NCBI RefSeq assembly: GCF_029028005.1 | Contig: NZ_JAOTPO010000001.1 | Location: 124,001 to 188,000, forward strand | Length of the DNA: 64,000 nucleotides | Source of the DNA: Alkalihalobacterium chitinilyticum | GTDB taxonomy: Bacteria; Bacillota; Bacilli; Bacillales; Bacillaceae_F | Reading direction: 5' to 3' | Shown here: piece after piece, positions 1-9,096 of the stretch | Position numbering within the stretch: position 1 is the stretch's first letter | Layout of the letters: each line of letters opens with the position of its first letter | Translations under genes and position numbers: made by a program | Notes under the pieces: model-generated | What the model saw: only the letters and a program-made list of their open reading frames with translations | Databases searched by the model: none | Told to the model about the DNA's origin: nothing

Positions 1-3000
1 GCGCCATTCTTTAATCGCTCCAGTCAACTGTTCATGAAGTTCCTTTTTACTATTGCCAGTCAATACAGCTACGTTAATTGCACTCGCAAAGTAATCATTT
101 AAGACGAAGCGCATTCGATCGCGTAAATATAAAACAAGTTGATCAAATTCCATTAGTATATCTCTTAATGCAAAGGAGAACGATGCCTTGTGAACATTAT
201 CTATTTCAATCTCCACTGTTTGCTTGAGTTTTTCATGCTTAAGCTTTTGCTCATTAGCCTCTTCGTTCATAAATGAAATACTATCTTTTATCTTATTCGT
301 AAACTGCCTCAGCTCTTCAGTGATCATCTTGACACTTAGTTGTTTTAGTTCTAAGATCGTATATTCATAAAACGAACGTTCAAACGCAGCAAATGTAGTT
401 TCAGTTTGAAGTTGTTCTTTTTTAGCTTGCAGCCCTTCTTTACTAGAAAGGTGATACAACCTTGGTTTTTCAATTCCATTGCGTCTCAATTGATCATACA
501 CGTGTTTTCGAACGCCATTTAACTCTCCTTCACTACTTGCTAAATCCGCAGCGTTGATAACAAAATAAAGCTTATCATGACCAAAGCTTTCATTAACTTT
601 CCCCATCTGTTGAAGGAAATATTGGTCAGCTTTTGAGAAGGCATGGTTATAATACGTTAAATAGAAAATAGCATCAGATTGGCGCATTTGTTGGAAAGCC
701 ACATTTGTATGGCGCCCATGGATTGAGTTAACACCTGGTGTATCTACAAGAATAATTCCTTTTTTCGTAATTGCACTATCAAAGTATATATTCACTTTTT
801 CAATTAAACACGCTTTACTTTCTTCAGCAACTAATGATTGCATTTCTTCGTGAGACACACTAAATTCACTGCCTAACTTCCATTCAGTAGAAGCCACACT
901 TTGCTGAATGGTTAACAAATACTCGGCATATGTTTTTTGCCAACTAGAAACATAGTCTTTCATATTCGGCTTCCATTGTGAAAGTCGTTCAAGATCTAAC
1001 GATTCATCTAGTTGCTCACTGACAGATCTAATCTCGTGATTTAATGCATCTACCGATTTTACTGTAACCTTCGCTGTTCCATGAGCGTGATCTGCAGTTG
1101 ATTGTTCAACTGTATTCACCGTTGCCGTTGTTGGATTCGGTGACACCGGCAGAATATTTTCTCCTAATAAAGCATTCGCAAAGCTTGATTTACCTGCGCT
1201 GAATGCACCAAACAAAGAAATGATAAACGTTTGATTTTCATAACGATTAATTCGTTCAATTAAGTGATTTCGTTCATGAGAAACGATTACTTGATCTTTG
1301 TGATCATGTAGAACATTCTTAATCGAGTTTAACCATGTCAACGTTTCTTCTTCAGAAAAATCAATTGTTGACTTTTCTTCTGTCACTTCCCAACTCGTAT
1401 CAATAACCCCTTCTTCTGGTAAGATCACATTAGCAAATCCATTTTCTAGTTTTTCAGGGTACGATTGATTCGAAGCATGTTTAATCGTTTCATTGTATTC
1501 TCGTTCTGGTGGATACGTAGCTATTTGCTCTTTAACCACCTCGATATTTTTGTCAAAGTCCGCTTTAACTTGATTTACTTGATCCACATATTTCTCAATG
1601 TTTTTAAACTTAGCTAATTGGGTTTCTATCGATTTTTGCTCTACACGATAAGCTTCCTTTAACCCTTCAATTTGTAAATCCACAATTTCTCTCGCCTTGT
1701 TACGAATGTCTCTTACAATCATTGAAGTAATTTCTTTTGAAAACGCAAACACATAATCACGACTTGCATGATCGGATTTAACATTCTTTTTCAACAAATC
1801 ATCTGTTACTTCAAATGACAACTGATTAATCGCTGCTTCCAATTCTTCTACGTTTGTTAATTTCATGCGGTTAATCTTTTGAAAATAAGCTTGAACATGG
1901 AATAACAATTGTGATTTCACCTTATCTTGCAAGTCTTGGACGAGTAATCTTAATCGTTCGTTTTGTTCTTCCTGTGTCTTTTTCTTTGTAAATAAGAGAC
2001 CTACTTTAAAGCCAGGTTGAATACTTTCAATCCAATTTCTCGCAAGATCTGTCGTTGTATAAGGGAATAAGATAACATCTTTAAAGAGACCGCCTAATTC
2101 GTCATCAAACGATTTATAAATTGCCTTATCATATTGGCGAACTTCTACTAGTTTTGTTTTTAGATGTTGCTGCTCATCTAATTGGGATACCTCATAACCT
2201 TTTTCTTTCATCTCATCTAGCAGTTGATCAACTGCATCCAGTTTGTCTTCTTGCAGGCGATTTTCAACTGCTTGATAAAAACCTTGTTCTAGTCGTAACC
2301 TTGATCCATTTAACAACTTATCACTATGAAAAAGTAATGATTTAATCGTCTTTTCAAACGTCTTAAATTGATTTAATGGATGGTCTGGTTTTTTCATCGT
2401 TGTAAAAAATAATCCTAAATGACGGATCTCCCAACGACTAAATACATCTTGCACCGATTGTCTAAATACGGACAACGGGATTTCTTGTTCATTATGCTTA
2501 TCTACTTGGTTTATGATGATATAAATCGGTTTCTTTTCAAGTGAAAGCTGTTTTAAAAAGTATAAATTCGTTTCTGATTGAACATGGTTGTAATCCATAA
2601 CATAAACAATAGCATCCGTTGTATACAATTGATCAACTGTTACTGCTTCATGCGATTCATCTGTAGAATCGACACCTGGTGTATCAAGAATACAGCTATG
2701 TTCCCCTAAAAAAGGCAACGGTGCCGTAATGACCATATTTGAAATTTCATTGCCATTCATTCCCCATTCACGTACTTGTGTCCAAGGAATTTCACCTTTC
2801 CACTGCTTTTGCTCGCCGTCTTTCGTATGTAGTGTTAAGCCTAACTCTCCATTCTTAATTCCGATAATGTTAGCACTTGTAGGAATTGGGCTTGTCGGTA
2901 ACACTTCCGCTCCAAGTAATGTATTCAATATCGTTGATTTACCTGCAGAAAAGTGTCCACAAAAAGCAACCTCAAATGTTTTTTTATCTTGTTTTTCTGC

Positions 3001-3078
3001 TAATTTCTCCAGACGATATCGTTCTTCTTGAGAGTACGGAATTAATTCTGTTTTTAATTTTTCTTTTACAACTGTCAT
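1..3078 (-). CDS. dynA: Dynamin-like GTPase DynA, C-terminus cut by window edge
   Basis: Reading back from ATG at 3078 gives 1,026 uninterrupted codons reaching base 1, so the C-terminus lies outside. Two GTPase modules are visible in one chain. The first has P-loop GHFSAGKST at residues 41-49 and DTPG at 132-135; the second has GAFSAGKSS near residue 620 followed by another DTPG. Long helical stretches follow each. This tandem architecture is that of Bacillus DynA (YpbR), a membrane-fusing bacterial dynamin of about 1,190 residues that helps membranes withstand phage and antibiotic stress. Its position beside ypoC and nth is a Bacillus-type order. Function is inferred from the family; the double GTPase layout is seen directly. 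Confidence 0.93.
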   Translation of the reverse strand, partial: MTVVKEKLKTELIPYSQEERYRLEKLAEKQDKKTFEVAFCGHFSAGKSTILNTLLGAEVLPTSPIPTSANIIGIKNGELGLTLHTKDGEQKQWKGEIPWTQVREWGMNGNEISNMVITAPLPFLGEHSCILDTPGVDSTDESHEAVTVDQLYTTDAIVYVMDYNHVQSETNLYFLKQLSLEKKPIYIIINQVDKHNEQEIPLSVFRQSVQDVFSRWEIRHLGLFFTTMKKPDHPLNQFKTFEKTIKSLLFHSDKLLNGSRLRLEQGFYQAVENRLQEDKLDAVDQLLDEMKEKGYEVSQLDEQQHLKTKLVEVRQYDKAIYKSFDDELGGLFKDVILFPYTTTDLARNWIESIQPGFKVGLLFTKKKTQEEQNERLRLLVQDLQDKVKSQLLFHVQAYFQKINRMKLTNVEELEAAINQLSFEVTDDLLKKNVKSDHASRDYVFAFSKEITSMIVRDIRNKAREIVDLQIEGLKEAYRVEQKSIETQLAKFKNIEKYVDQVNQVKADFDKNIEVVKEQIATYPPEREYNETIKHASNQSYPEKLENGFANVILPEEGVIDTSWEVTEEKSTIDFSEEETLTWLNSIKNVLHDHKDQVIVSHERNHLIERINRYENQTFIISLFGAFSAGKSSFANALLGENILPVSPNPTTATVNTVEQSTADHAHGTAKVTVKSVDALNHEIRSVSEQLDESLDLERLSQWKPNMKDYVSSWQKTYAEYLLTIQQSVASTEWKLGSEFSVSHEEMQSLVAEESKACLIEKVNIYFDSAITKKGIILVDTPGVNSIHGRHTNVAFQQMRQSDAIFYLTYYNHAFSKADQYFLQQMGKVNESFGHDKLYFVINAADLASSEGELNGVRKHVYDQLRRNGIEKPRLYHLSSKEGLQAKKEQLQTETTFAAFERSFYEYTILELKQLSVKMITEELRQFTNKIKDSISFMNEEANEQKLKHEKLKQTVEIEIDNVHKASFSFALRDILMEFDQLVLYLRDRMRFVLNDYFASAINVAVLTGNSKKELHEQLTGAIKEWR

Positions 3079-3236
3079 ATGTCTCCACACCATCCTTATC
3101 CCTTTACTATAACGAATTTTCTAAAAAATGAGAAGAACGTAATTAAATTTTTGGACAGATGTTATGCAACTCAGTTCTTCTATAGCATGAACTATTTATA
3201 TGGATATGTGAGGTGCTGCACGAAAGTGATTTTTTC

Positions 3237-3746
3237 TTAATTCATTTTTGTTATTGAGCGATAATACATTTTCTCAGTTTCCTCAAATAAGGCTTTTAAT
3301 TGATTATAAGAATGAAAATGTCCCGGGTCTTTAAGTATAAAAGAAAGTCGTTCACTGATATTAATCGGTTTGTAATCGAGTTGGTTGATGTGATGTTCCA
3401 ATTGCTCAAGAGTTGTAACAGGAACATGGTTCGTCCAGTATATCGCTTGAATTAACTGCGCAACCATCCGGACCATTAATGGTTTGACTATTTTTGGATC
3501 GCGTTTCGAATACAGTTCACTGAGCTTATCTCTTGTTTCCTTCCATTGTACAAACAGCTCGGGTACATAGGTGTTTGAGTTTGACTCAAACCACGGGTTT
3601 CTATTCGGTTCACCTAGTGCCTCGAGCATATCATCATTAAATAAAACAGTTGATGCCTCTTCTGGACTAATCGAACTAAACTTAGTTTCTTCTACATAGA
3701 ACGGGAATACACGAAAGGATAAAGGAACAGGGTAATTTTTTTGCAT
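3237..3746 (-). CDS. ypoC: YpoC family protein of unknown function
   Basis: About 169 residues with no motif whose function I recognise; mostly helical and soluble in appearance. The open frame extends upstream to 3812, but the ATG at 3746 is preferred: it shares one base with the nth stop (TAATG) and has AAAGGAG before it. The tight junction implies co-translation with nth. Bacillus genomes keep a gene called ypoC just downstream of nth, and the length fits. No catalytic residues can be assigned. Confidence 0.8.
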   Translation of the reverse strand: MQKNYPVPLSFRVFPFYVEETKFSSISPEEASTVLFNDDMLEALGEPNRNPWFESNSNTYVPELFVQWKETRDKLSELYSKRDPKIVKPLMVRMVAQLIQAIYWTNHVPVTTLEQLEHHINQLDYKPINISERLSFILKDPGHFHSYNQLKALFEETEKMYYRSITKMN

Positions 3747-4405
3747 TACCCCTTTACTCCTTTGGCTTTCATTCGTTTTTTTCCTTCTCGACAAATATCT
3801 AATAAAGGACAAATCTCACATTGTGGAGATTGCGCTTTACAATGATAACGGCCAAAAAAAATGAGTCGATGATGAGTAACCGACCATTGTTCTTCCGGAA
3901 TTTTTTTCATTAATGTTTCTTCCACTTCACGTACATTATCTTTCCAACGGCAGATGCCTAATCGCTTGGATACCCGTTCAACATGTGTATCAACTGCAAT
4001 GGCAGGTGTATCAAACGCAACAGATACGACAACGTTTGCTGTCTTCCGTCCAACTCCTGCTAATTTCATAAGCTCATCACGTTCAGTAGGTATTTCACCG
4101 TTATACTGTTCAATTAATGATTGCGCCAGTTTTTTAATATTTTTTGCTTTACTGCGAAATAATCCAATTCGACGTATATCATTTTCTAATTCTTCTAAAG
4201 GCACAGCTACATAATCTTCAGGAGTTTTATACTTTGCAAACAAACCTGGAGTTACTTTGTTAACGAGCGCATCGGTTGCCTGAGCTGATAAAAGTACAGC
4301 AATTGTGAGCTCCAGGGGATTAGAATGTGTTAATTCACATTCTGCCTCGGGAAACATGTTCCCCATCGTTTCTAGTACATACTGAATATCTTTTTTCGTA
4401 AGCAT
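3746..4405 (-). CDS. nth: Endonuclease III (DNA glycosylase/AP lyase)
   Basis: 219 residues. Removes oxidised pyrimidines from DNA and nicks the abasic site, in base excision repair. The helix-hairpin-helix segment LAGVGRKTANVVV contains catalytic Lys121, and Asp139 follows. The C-terminus holds Cys189, Cys196, Cys199 and Cys205 in C-x6-C-x2-C-x5-C spacing, which binds the 4Fe-4S cluster. Length matches the family. The gene lies 19 bases downstream of dnaD and overlaps ypoC by one base, so dnaD-nth-ypoC looks like one transcript. Confidence 0.97.
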   Translation of the reverse strand: MLTKKDIQYVLETMGNMFPEAECELTHSNPLELTIAVLLSAQATDALVNKVTPGLFAKYKTPEDYVAVPLEELENDIRRIGLFRSKAKNIKKLAQSLIEQYNGEIPTERDELMKLAGVGRKTANVVVSVAFDTPAIAVDTHVERVSKRLGICRWKDNVREVEETLMKKIPEEQWSVTHHRLIFFGRYHCKAQSPQCEICPLLDICREGKKRMKAKGVKG

Positions 4406-4424
4406 GATTCATTGACCTCCATAA

Positions 4425-5123
4425 CTACTTCTCTAACCAGTTATAAGTAGGAAAAGGTTCCACTTTTCGTTTTTCTTGTGTTGGTTGCTTTGATTGTTGA
4501 TACTTGCGGAATTTCTCACCGTATGCGCGGGCTTGTTGTAATGTTTGGACACCGTTTTTCTTCCACTCAAATAAAATTCGATCGATGTATCGAAAGTTTA
4601 ATTTTCCTGAAACGACAGACTCACGTAGTGCGGCACGGATGATTTCTGGTGAATGATGGTCCTGGTCTAGCCACATCGCTAACGTTTCACATTCAATCGG
4701 TGACAGTGGGCGACTGAATTCCTGTTCAAAAACGGTGTAGATGTTAAACTCTTCTTGTTTTTTCAATTCATTTTCCTGCTCTATTTTTTCATTAGTCATT
4801 ACGTGAATTAACTTTTCCCATAACGGATCAATACTGTATGATTCAAAGAGGATGCCATTTTCATCTACATGTTCCTCAATCGATAGATACCCTTTTTTCA
4901 ATAATTGACCGAGAATCGTAGCACATTCTGATGAGGACGGACCTCTCTCTGACAAATCTTCTGGAGTCGGAAATGGATGTTGCTCTGATAAAAAATCATA
5001 TACTTGAAGAAGCAGAACAAATTCTTCCTCGTTTAATCCTATTTTTCGATAATTTTTTAGTAAAAGCTTTGGGACTGATAGTTGACCTTCAGTAATCCAT
5101 TGCATTAAAAAACGTTTATTCAT
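4425..5123 (-). CDS. dnaD: Primosomal protein DnaD
   Basis: 232 residues. In Bacillus, DnaD works with DnaB and DnaI to load the replicative helicase at oriC and at restart sites. The N-terminal ~110 residues resemble the winged-helix DDBH1 oligomerisation domain. The second half contains the DDBH2 region with its conserved YIDRILFEWKKNGV-type segment near residues 175-190, ending in a basic DNA-binding tail. The start ATG has AGAGGTG at good spacing. It sits directly downstream of asnS, as in B. subtilis, with a terminator-like hairpin between them. Confidence 0.95.
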   Translation of the reverse strand: MNKRFLMQWITEGQLSVPKLLLKNYRKIGLNEEEFVLLLQVYDFLSEQHPFPTPEDLSERGPSSSECATILGQLLKKGYLSIEEHVDENGILFESYSIDPLWEKLIHVMTNEKIEQENELKKQEEFNIYTVFEQEFSRPLSPIECETLAMWLDQDHHSPEIIRAALRESVVSGKLNFRYIDRILFEWKKNGVQTLQQARAYGEKFRKYQQSKQPTQEKRKVEPFPTYNWLEK

Positions 5124-5247
5124 AAAAACACCTCTTGAATATTATAACATGGAACTTCATCAACATCATTTGGCATAACTCGACAGTTTTCCCTTTTATG
5201 AACTGTATTACTTTTCGGTTCTCAGCATTAATAAATGTAGCAACAAA

Positions 5248-5296
5248 AAGGATCAGACACTTTTAGCTGCTTCCATAGCTATAAGGTCTGACCCTT
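5248..5296 (-). terminator. Hairpin terminator downstream of asnS
   Basis: Read on the minus strand, AAGGGTCAGAC (from 5296) pairs with GTCTGATCCTT (to 5248) with one G-U pair, followed by TTTTG. It lies 35 bases after the asnS stop. The arms share the GTCTGA/TCAGAC core with other dispersed hairpins near 36.1, 42.4 and 53.4 kb. Confidence 0.65.
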
Positions 5297-5330
5297 TATT
5301 CATTTTAACAATGTCTTGCTATCTTATTGT

Positions 5331-6626
5331 TTAAGGATATAGACGGTTGAGCAGTCGAGGGAACGGAATTGTTTCACGAACGTGTTCTGCTCCGCAAATC
5401 CATGCTACCGTTCGTTCAAGTCCTAATCCAAATCCAGAATGAGGTACAGAACCGTACTTACGCAGCTCGGCGTACCATTGATAAGCAGCTGGGTCTAGAT
5501 CGTGTTCTTTCATTCTTTCAGCAAGCAGATCATAATCATGTATACGTTCTGAGCCGCCAATGATTTCTCCGTAGCCTTCTGGAGCAATCATATCAGCACA
5601 AAGAACGACTTTGTCGTTGTTCGGATCTGGTTGCATATAGAATGGTTTTAAGCTAGTTGGATAATGTGTAATGAACACGGGCTTATCATACGTTTCTGCA
5701 ATGGCTGTTTCGTGTGGTGCGCCGAAATCATCACCCCATTTAATATCATCAAAGCCTTTTTCATGTAAAAGCTTAATTGCATCATCATACGTAATCCTAG
5801 GAAATGGTGCAACGATATTTTCAAGCTTACTCGTATCTCTACCTAATGCGTTTAATTCAATCTTACAATTCTTTAATACAGATTGAACGACGTGTGCAAC
5901 ATATTCTTCTTGCACTTTTAAGCTATCTTCAAACTCGTAGAAAGCCATCTCTGGTTCAATCATCCAAAATTCAATGAGATGCCGACGAGTCTTTGATTTT
6001 TCTGCACGGAAGGTTGGACCAAATGAGAATACTTTTCCGAGAGCCATAGCTGCTGCTTCCATATAAAGTTGTCCGCTTTGGGAAAGATATGCATCTTCAT
6101 CAAAGTATTTTGTTGCAAATAATTCAGTTGTTCCTTCTGGAGCACTTCCTGTCAGAATTGGAGGATCCACTTTTACAAATCCTTCTTTATTAAAGAATTC
6201 GTATGTTGCACGAATGATTTCATTTCGTACTTTCATATTAGCATGCTGTTTTTTAGAACGTAACCATAAGTGACGGTGATCCATTAAAAATTCTGTACCG
6301 TGCTCTTTTGGTGTGATTGGATAATCTACCGCTTCGTGAATCACGTCCACATTTGTTACTGTTAATTCAAAACCAGATGGGGCTCTTTCATCTTCTCGAA
6401 CAATACCTGTTACATACAACGAAGATTCTTGAGTTAAATTTTTAGCTTTTAAAAATATATCTTCTCCAACTTCTGCCTTTACAACAACACCTTGTATAAA
6501 TCCAGTTCCATCTCTCAATTGTAAAAATGCAATTTTCCCGCTTGAGCGTTTGTTAGCTAACCAAGCACCTATTTTGACCTCTTGTCCGACAAATTGCCCG
6601 ACCGTTGAAATCGTCGTCTTATTCAC
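5331..6626 (-). CDS. asnS: Asparaginyl-tRNA synthetase
   Basis: 431 residues from a GTG start at 6626. The open frame runs to 6725, but that extension is unlike the family, while GTG 6626 has GGAGGG upstream and begins with the usual OB-fold sequence ([15 protein letters not shown]). Charges tRNA-Asn with asparagine. The N-terminal anticodon-binding OB domain spans about residues 1-110. The class II catalytic core follows, with motif 2 around [12 protein letters not shown] and motif 3 GFGLGLER near the C-terminus. A good sigma-A promoter lies about 60 bases upstream. Confidence 0.97.
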   Translation of the reverse strand: MNKTTISTVGQFVGQEVKIGAWLANKRSSGKIAFLQLRDGTGFIQGVVVKAEVGEDIFLKAKNLTQESSLYVTGIVREDERAPSGFELTVTNVDVIHEAVDYPITPKEHGTEFLMDHRHLWLRSKKQHANMKVRNEIIRATYEFFNKEGFVKVDPPILTGSAPEGTTELFATKYFDEDAYLSQSGQLYMEAAAMALGKVFSFGPTFRAEKSKTRRHLIEFWMIEPEMAFYEFEDSLKVQEEYVAHVVQSVLKNCKIELNALGRDTSKLENIVAPFPRITYDDAIKLLHEKGFDDIKWGDDFGAPHETAIAETYDKPVFITHYPTSLKPFYMQPDPNNDKVVLCADMIAPEGYGEIIGGSERIHDYDLLAERMKEHDLDPAAYQWYAELRKYGSVPHSGFGLGLERTVAWICGAEHVRETIPFPRLLNRLYP

Positions 6627-6687
6627 TATTTTCCCTCCAGAAATATATGTATATTTTCTATGTATAAATGTATATATACCAACAACC

Positions 6688-6717
6688 ATTATACAAGCTT
6701 TTACTAACCTTGAGCAA
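6688..6717 (-). promoter_or_regulatory. Sigma-A-type promoter for asnS
   Basis: On the minus strand TTGCTC (6717-6712), an 18-base spacer, then TATAAT (6693-6688) preceded by TTG. The predicted start leaves a leader of about 55 bases to GTG 6626. Confidence 0.65.
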
Positions 6718-6733
6718 GTTTTCATATTGAGAA

Positions 6734-6766
6734 AAGGTTGACAGCACTTCTCAGCACGTCAACCTT
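6734..6766 (-). terminator. Hairpin terminator after aspB
   Basis: AAGGTTGAC pairs with GTCAACCTT (6766-6758 with 6742-6734 in minus-strand reading), followed by TTCTC. It lies 14 bases past the aspB stop and just upstream of the asnS promoter. Confidence 0.6.
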
Positions 6767-6779
6767 CAAAATGAATTTT

Positions 6780-7964
6780 TTACTTACTCTTTTTTTCGAT
6801 GAAACGCTCAATTCTTGTCAATGCTTCTTGAATTGCTTCAAGTGATGTAGCATAAGACAGACGAACATTTTCTGGTGCCCCAAAACCTGATCCAGGTACG
6901 AGAGCTACCTTCTCTTCGTCTAATAAAGCTGTTACCCAGTCATCAACATTGTCATACCCGCAGTTTGTAGCAGCTTCTATAGCATTTGGGAACAAGTAGA
7001 AGGCACCTTTTGGTTTCACGCATGAAAGGCCAGGAATTGCGACTAACTGCTCATATACTTTGTGAAGTCGCCCTTCGAATGCTTGACGCATATTTTCAAC
7101 TGATCCATCGTCTTCTGTGTACGCTGCAATCGTACCAAATTGTGCATTCGCTGTTGGGTTTGATGTACTATGACTTGCAAGGTTTGTCATTGCTTTAATG
7201 ATTTCTACATTACCAGCCGCATAACCGATTCTCCAACCTGTCATGGAGTGCGATTTAGACACCCCATTAATAATGATGGTTTGTTCTTTCAATTCATCAG
7301 AAAGTTGAGCAATCGATGTGTGAACAGCTCCATCGTATACAAGCTTTTCATAGATCTCATCTGAAACGATAAGTATGTCATGCTTTAAACAAACTTCTCC
7401 AAGTTCTCTCATTTCTTCTTCGCTGTACATCGATCCCGTTGGATTACTTGGCGAATTTAAAATAAATGCTTTCGTTCGATCAGTTATTGCAGCCTCCAAT
7501 TGTTCTTTCGTTACTTTAAATTCATTGCTTTCTTTTCCTTCAATGTAAACTGGCTTTCCGTCTGCAAGTTTAACTTGCTCAGGGTAACTAACCCAATAAG
7601 GAGTAGGAATAATAACCTCGTCCCCTTCATCTAATATCGCTTGGAAAAGTGTATAAAGAGCATGTTTTGCTCCAGAACAAACGATAATTTCGTTTGCTGA
7701 ATATGTAATGTTTTGGTCCTCTTTAAATTTACCGATAACAGCATCTTTTAATTTTGGTAAACCGCCAGAAGGTGTATATTTGGTTTGACCTTCTTCCATT
7801 GATTTTACTGCAGCGTCAATAATATATTGTGGAGTGTTAAAGTCAGGTTCACCCGCACCTAATCCGATCACATCGTGGCCCTGTTCACGAAGTGCTTTTG
7901 CTTTTGCTGTAATTGCTAACGTCGATGATGGCGTTAATGTTGAAACTCTTTTCGCTAACTTCAT
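6780..7964 (-). CDS. aspB: Aspartate aminotransferase, class I PLP-dependent
   Basis: 394 residues. Transfers amino groups between aspartate and 2-oxoglutarate. ATG 7964 is chosen over an upstream start at 8000 because AGAGGAGAG precedes it and the protein then begins MKLAKRV, as in B. subtilis AspB. The fold-type I core shows SPSNPTG (171-177), SDEIYEKL around 201, and PLP-binding Lys237 in GVSKSHSMTGWRIGY. It lies downstream of ypmA-ypmB and upstream of asnS, the standard Bacillus order. Confidence 0.96.
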   Translation of the reverse strand: MKLAKRVSTLTPSSTLAITAKAKALREQGHDVIGLGAGEPDFNTPQYIIDAAVKSMEEGQTKYTPSGGLPKLKDAVIGKFKEDQNITYSANEIIVCSGAKHALYTLFQAILDEGDEVIIPTPYWVSYPEQVKLADGKPVYIEGKESNEFKVTKEQLEAAITDRTKAFILNSPSNPTGSMYSEEEMRELGEVCLKHDILIVSDEIYEKLVYDGAVHTSIAQLSDELKEQTIIINGVSKSHSMTGWRIGYAAGNVEIIKAMTNLASHSTSNPTANAQFGTIAAYTEDDGSVENMRQAFEGRLHKVYEQLVAIPGLSCVKPKGAFYLFPNAIEAATNCGYDNVDDWVTALLDEEKVALVPGSGFGAPENVRLSYATSLEAIQEALTRIERFIEKKSK

Positions 7965-8064
7965 TTTCTCTCCTCTTTTCTCTTCTACATTTAGATCCAT
8001 ACTATTACTATAATCATTGTAAAAACATGAATCAACCGTTATCTGAAAAATTCAATCACTCGAT

Positions 8065-8553
8065 TTAATCATCTGCCTTTAGGCTATACCTTTTTACAAA
8101 TGTACCATCTTCAAAGGTAATATAATAAAAAGAATATCGGTCATTTTCGTCTATATATGTAATTTCGTATATAGGTAAACGATTTTCTAGTCCAAGGCGG
8201 ACAGCAAGAAGCTTTTTAGGGGCTAATTCATTTATCGCAAATTGTCTAACTTGTTCTTTGCTTAATCCAGCGTTTGCTGGTTTGACAACAACGCTCTCAT
8301 CCTCTTGTCCAACCCAAACGATAAAATTCTCTCCGCCCTCTTCTTGTTGACCTTTAATGACTACATATGGTTCAGTACCATGGTAAAATGAAACATTCTG
8401 AATAATACTTACTTCTGTTTCGCCCAATACCCTCGCTATTGCCAATTGTTCTTGCTCTGTAATCGGGGAACGCATGCTTTGGTAAAAGTATATTGAAATC
8501 CCGATAGCTGCGAGTAAAAACACGCATACAATTGTTATAACCCACTTTTTCAT
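8065..8553 (-). CDS. ypmB: YpmB, membrane-anchored PepSY-like protein
   Basis: 162 residues. An N-terminal hydrophobic segment (about residues 5-24) after MKKW anchors the protein with the rest outside the cytoplasm. The exposed part resembles the DUF5590/YpmB family, a PepSY-like fold. No enzyme motif is visible and the function is unknown. The gene starts 19 bases after ypmA and precedes aspB, the same cluster as in B. subtilis. Confidence 0.85.
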   Translation of the reverse strand: MKKWVITIVCVFLLAAIGISIYFYQSMRSPITEQEQLAIARVLGETEVSIIQNVSFYHGTEPYVVIKGQQEEGGENFIVWVGQEDESVVVKPANAGLSKEQVRQFAINELAPKKLLAVRLGLENRLPIYEITYIDENDRYSFYYITFEDGTFVKRYSLKADD

Positions 8554-8571
8554 AAGCTAATCACCAATTCT

Positions 8572-8742
8572 TTATGTTCGATAAATGGTAAATACCATCT
8601 TATTTGCTTCTTCATCATCTAAAGCCAGTCCAAACATGAGATCTTTTTCTTTTAACGTTCGATTTAGAGCATCAACCACTTTATATACATCCGGTGACTT
8701 TTCTATCTTTACTGTAGATAAAACAACCATTTTTTGTTCCAT
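8572..8742 (-). CDS. ypmA: YpmA, small conserved protein
   Basis: A 56-residue ORF, MEQKMVVLSTVKIEK to FTIYRT, with an excellent GGAGGAG site before ATG 8742. Its central segment KEKDLMFGLALDDEE is characteristic of the DUF4264/YpmA family of Bacillus. Function unknown. It is immediately upstream of ypmB. A longer antisense-frame reading across 8681-9004 overlaps it and is rejected. Confidence 0.85.
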   Translation of the reverse strand: MEQKMVVLSTVKIEKSPDVYKVVDALNRTLKEKDLMFGLALDDEEANKMVFTIYRT

Positions 8743-8853
8743 AATTACTCCTCCAAAAATAATAACTTCTTCCTATTTGAGTAACCATTTCTAACATACA
8801 GATTGGACAAAAGGCTATACTATAAGTAAGCTCCCATAAAGGAGGAGTTGCAT

Positions 8854-9024
8854 TTGAAAAACAATCAAATACAATGGCCTTACGCTCAGCTCTCAACAGC
8901 TGAACAGTTCCAACTCGAAAAAGAATGGTTCTCTCTTTCGTCTCCAGTACGTTCCAACCAAGCAAAAAAGATAAGATGCAGTATAAGACAGACTCAATTT
9001 CCATCGCTTCTAAATCGCGGGTAA
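8854..9024 (+). CDS. Small hypothetical protein with A AAA AAG slippery site
   Basis: A plus-strand ORF divergent from ypmA. A strong AAAGGAGGAG site (8838-8847) precedes TTG 8854; TTG 8848 is also in frame but too close. The zero frame gives 56 residues beginning LKNNQIQWPYAQLSTAEQ and ending in an Arg/Cys-rich tail at TAA 9022. Within it, codons gcA AAA AAG form a canonical X XXY YYZ heptamer. A -1 slip there continues GAT AAG ATG CAG to a stop at 9030-9032, giving a 59-residue product with a more ordinary charged tail. Either a programmed frameshift, a recent one-base deletion in the A-run, or a sequencing error could explain this. I do not recognise the family. Confidence 0.55.
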   Translation: MKNNQIQWPYAQLSTAEQFQLEKEWFSLSSPVRSNQAKKIRCSIRQTQFPSLLNRG

Positions 9025-9062
9025 AACAGTAACAAAAAAATAACTCCTACTCACACCTCATT

Positions 9063-9089
9063 AATCCTGTATCCTAATGGTACAGGATT
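9063..9089. terminator. Bidirectional hairpin terminator
   Basis: AATCCTGTA (9063-9071) and TACAGGATT (9081-9089) form a nine-pair stem between the plus-strand small ORF and the convergent mtaD. T-rich sequence follows on the plus strand. Confidence 0.6.
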
Positions 9090-9096
9090 TATTACA

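Noticed and set aside
2121-3131. Three plus-strand ORFs across the N-terminal half of dynA
   Set aside because: They oppose an uninterrupted 1,026-codon conserved frame.
8681-9004. 107-residue minus-strand ORF over ypmA and the small plus-strand gene
   Set aside because: No ribosome site, and it overlaps ypmA, which has a strong site and family match in another frame.
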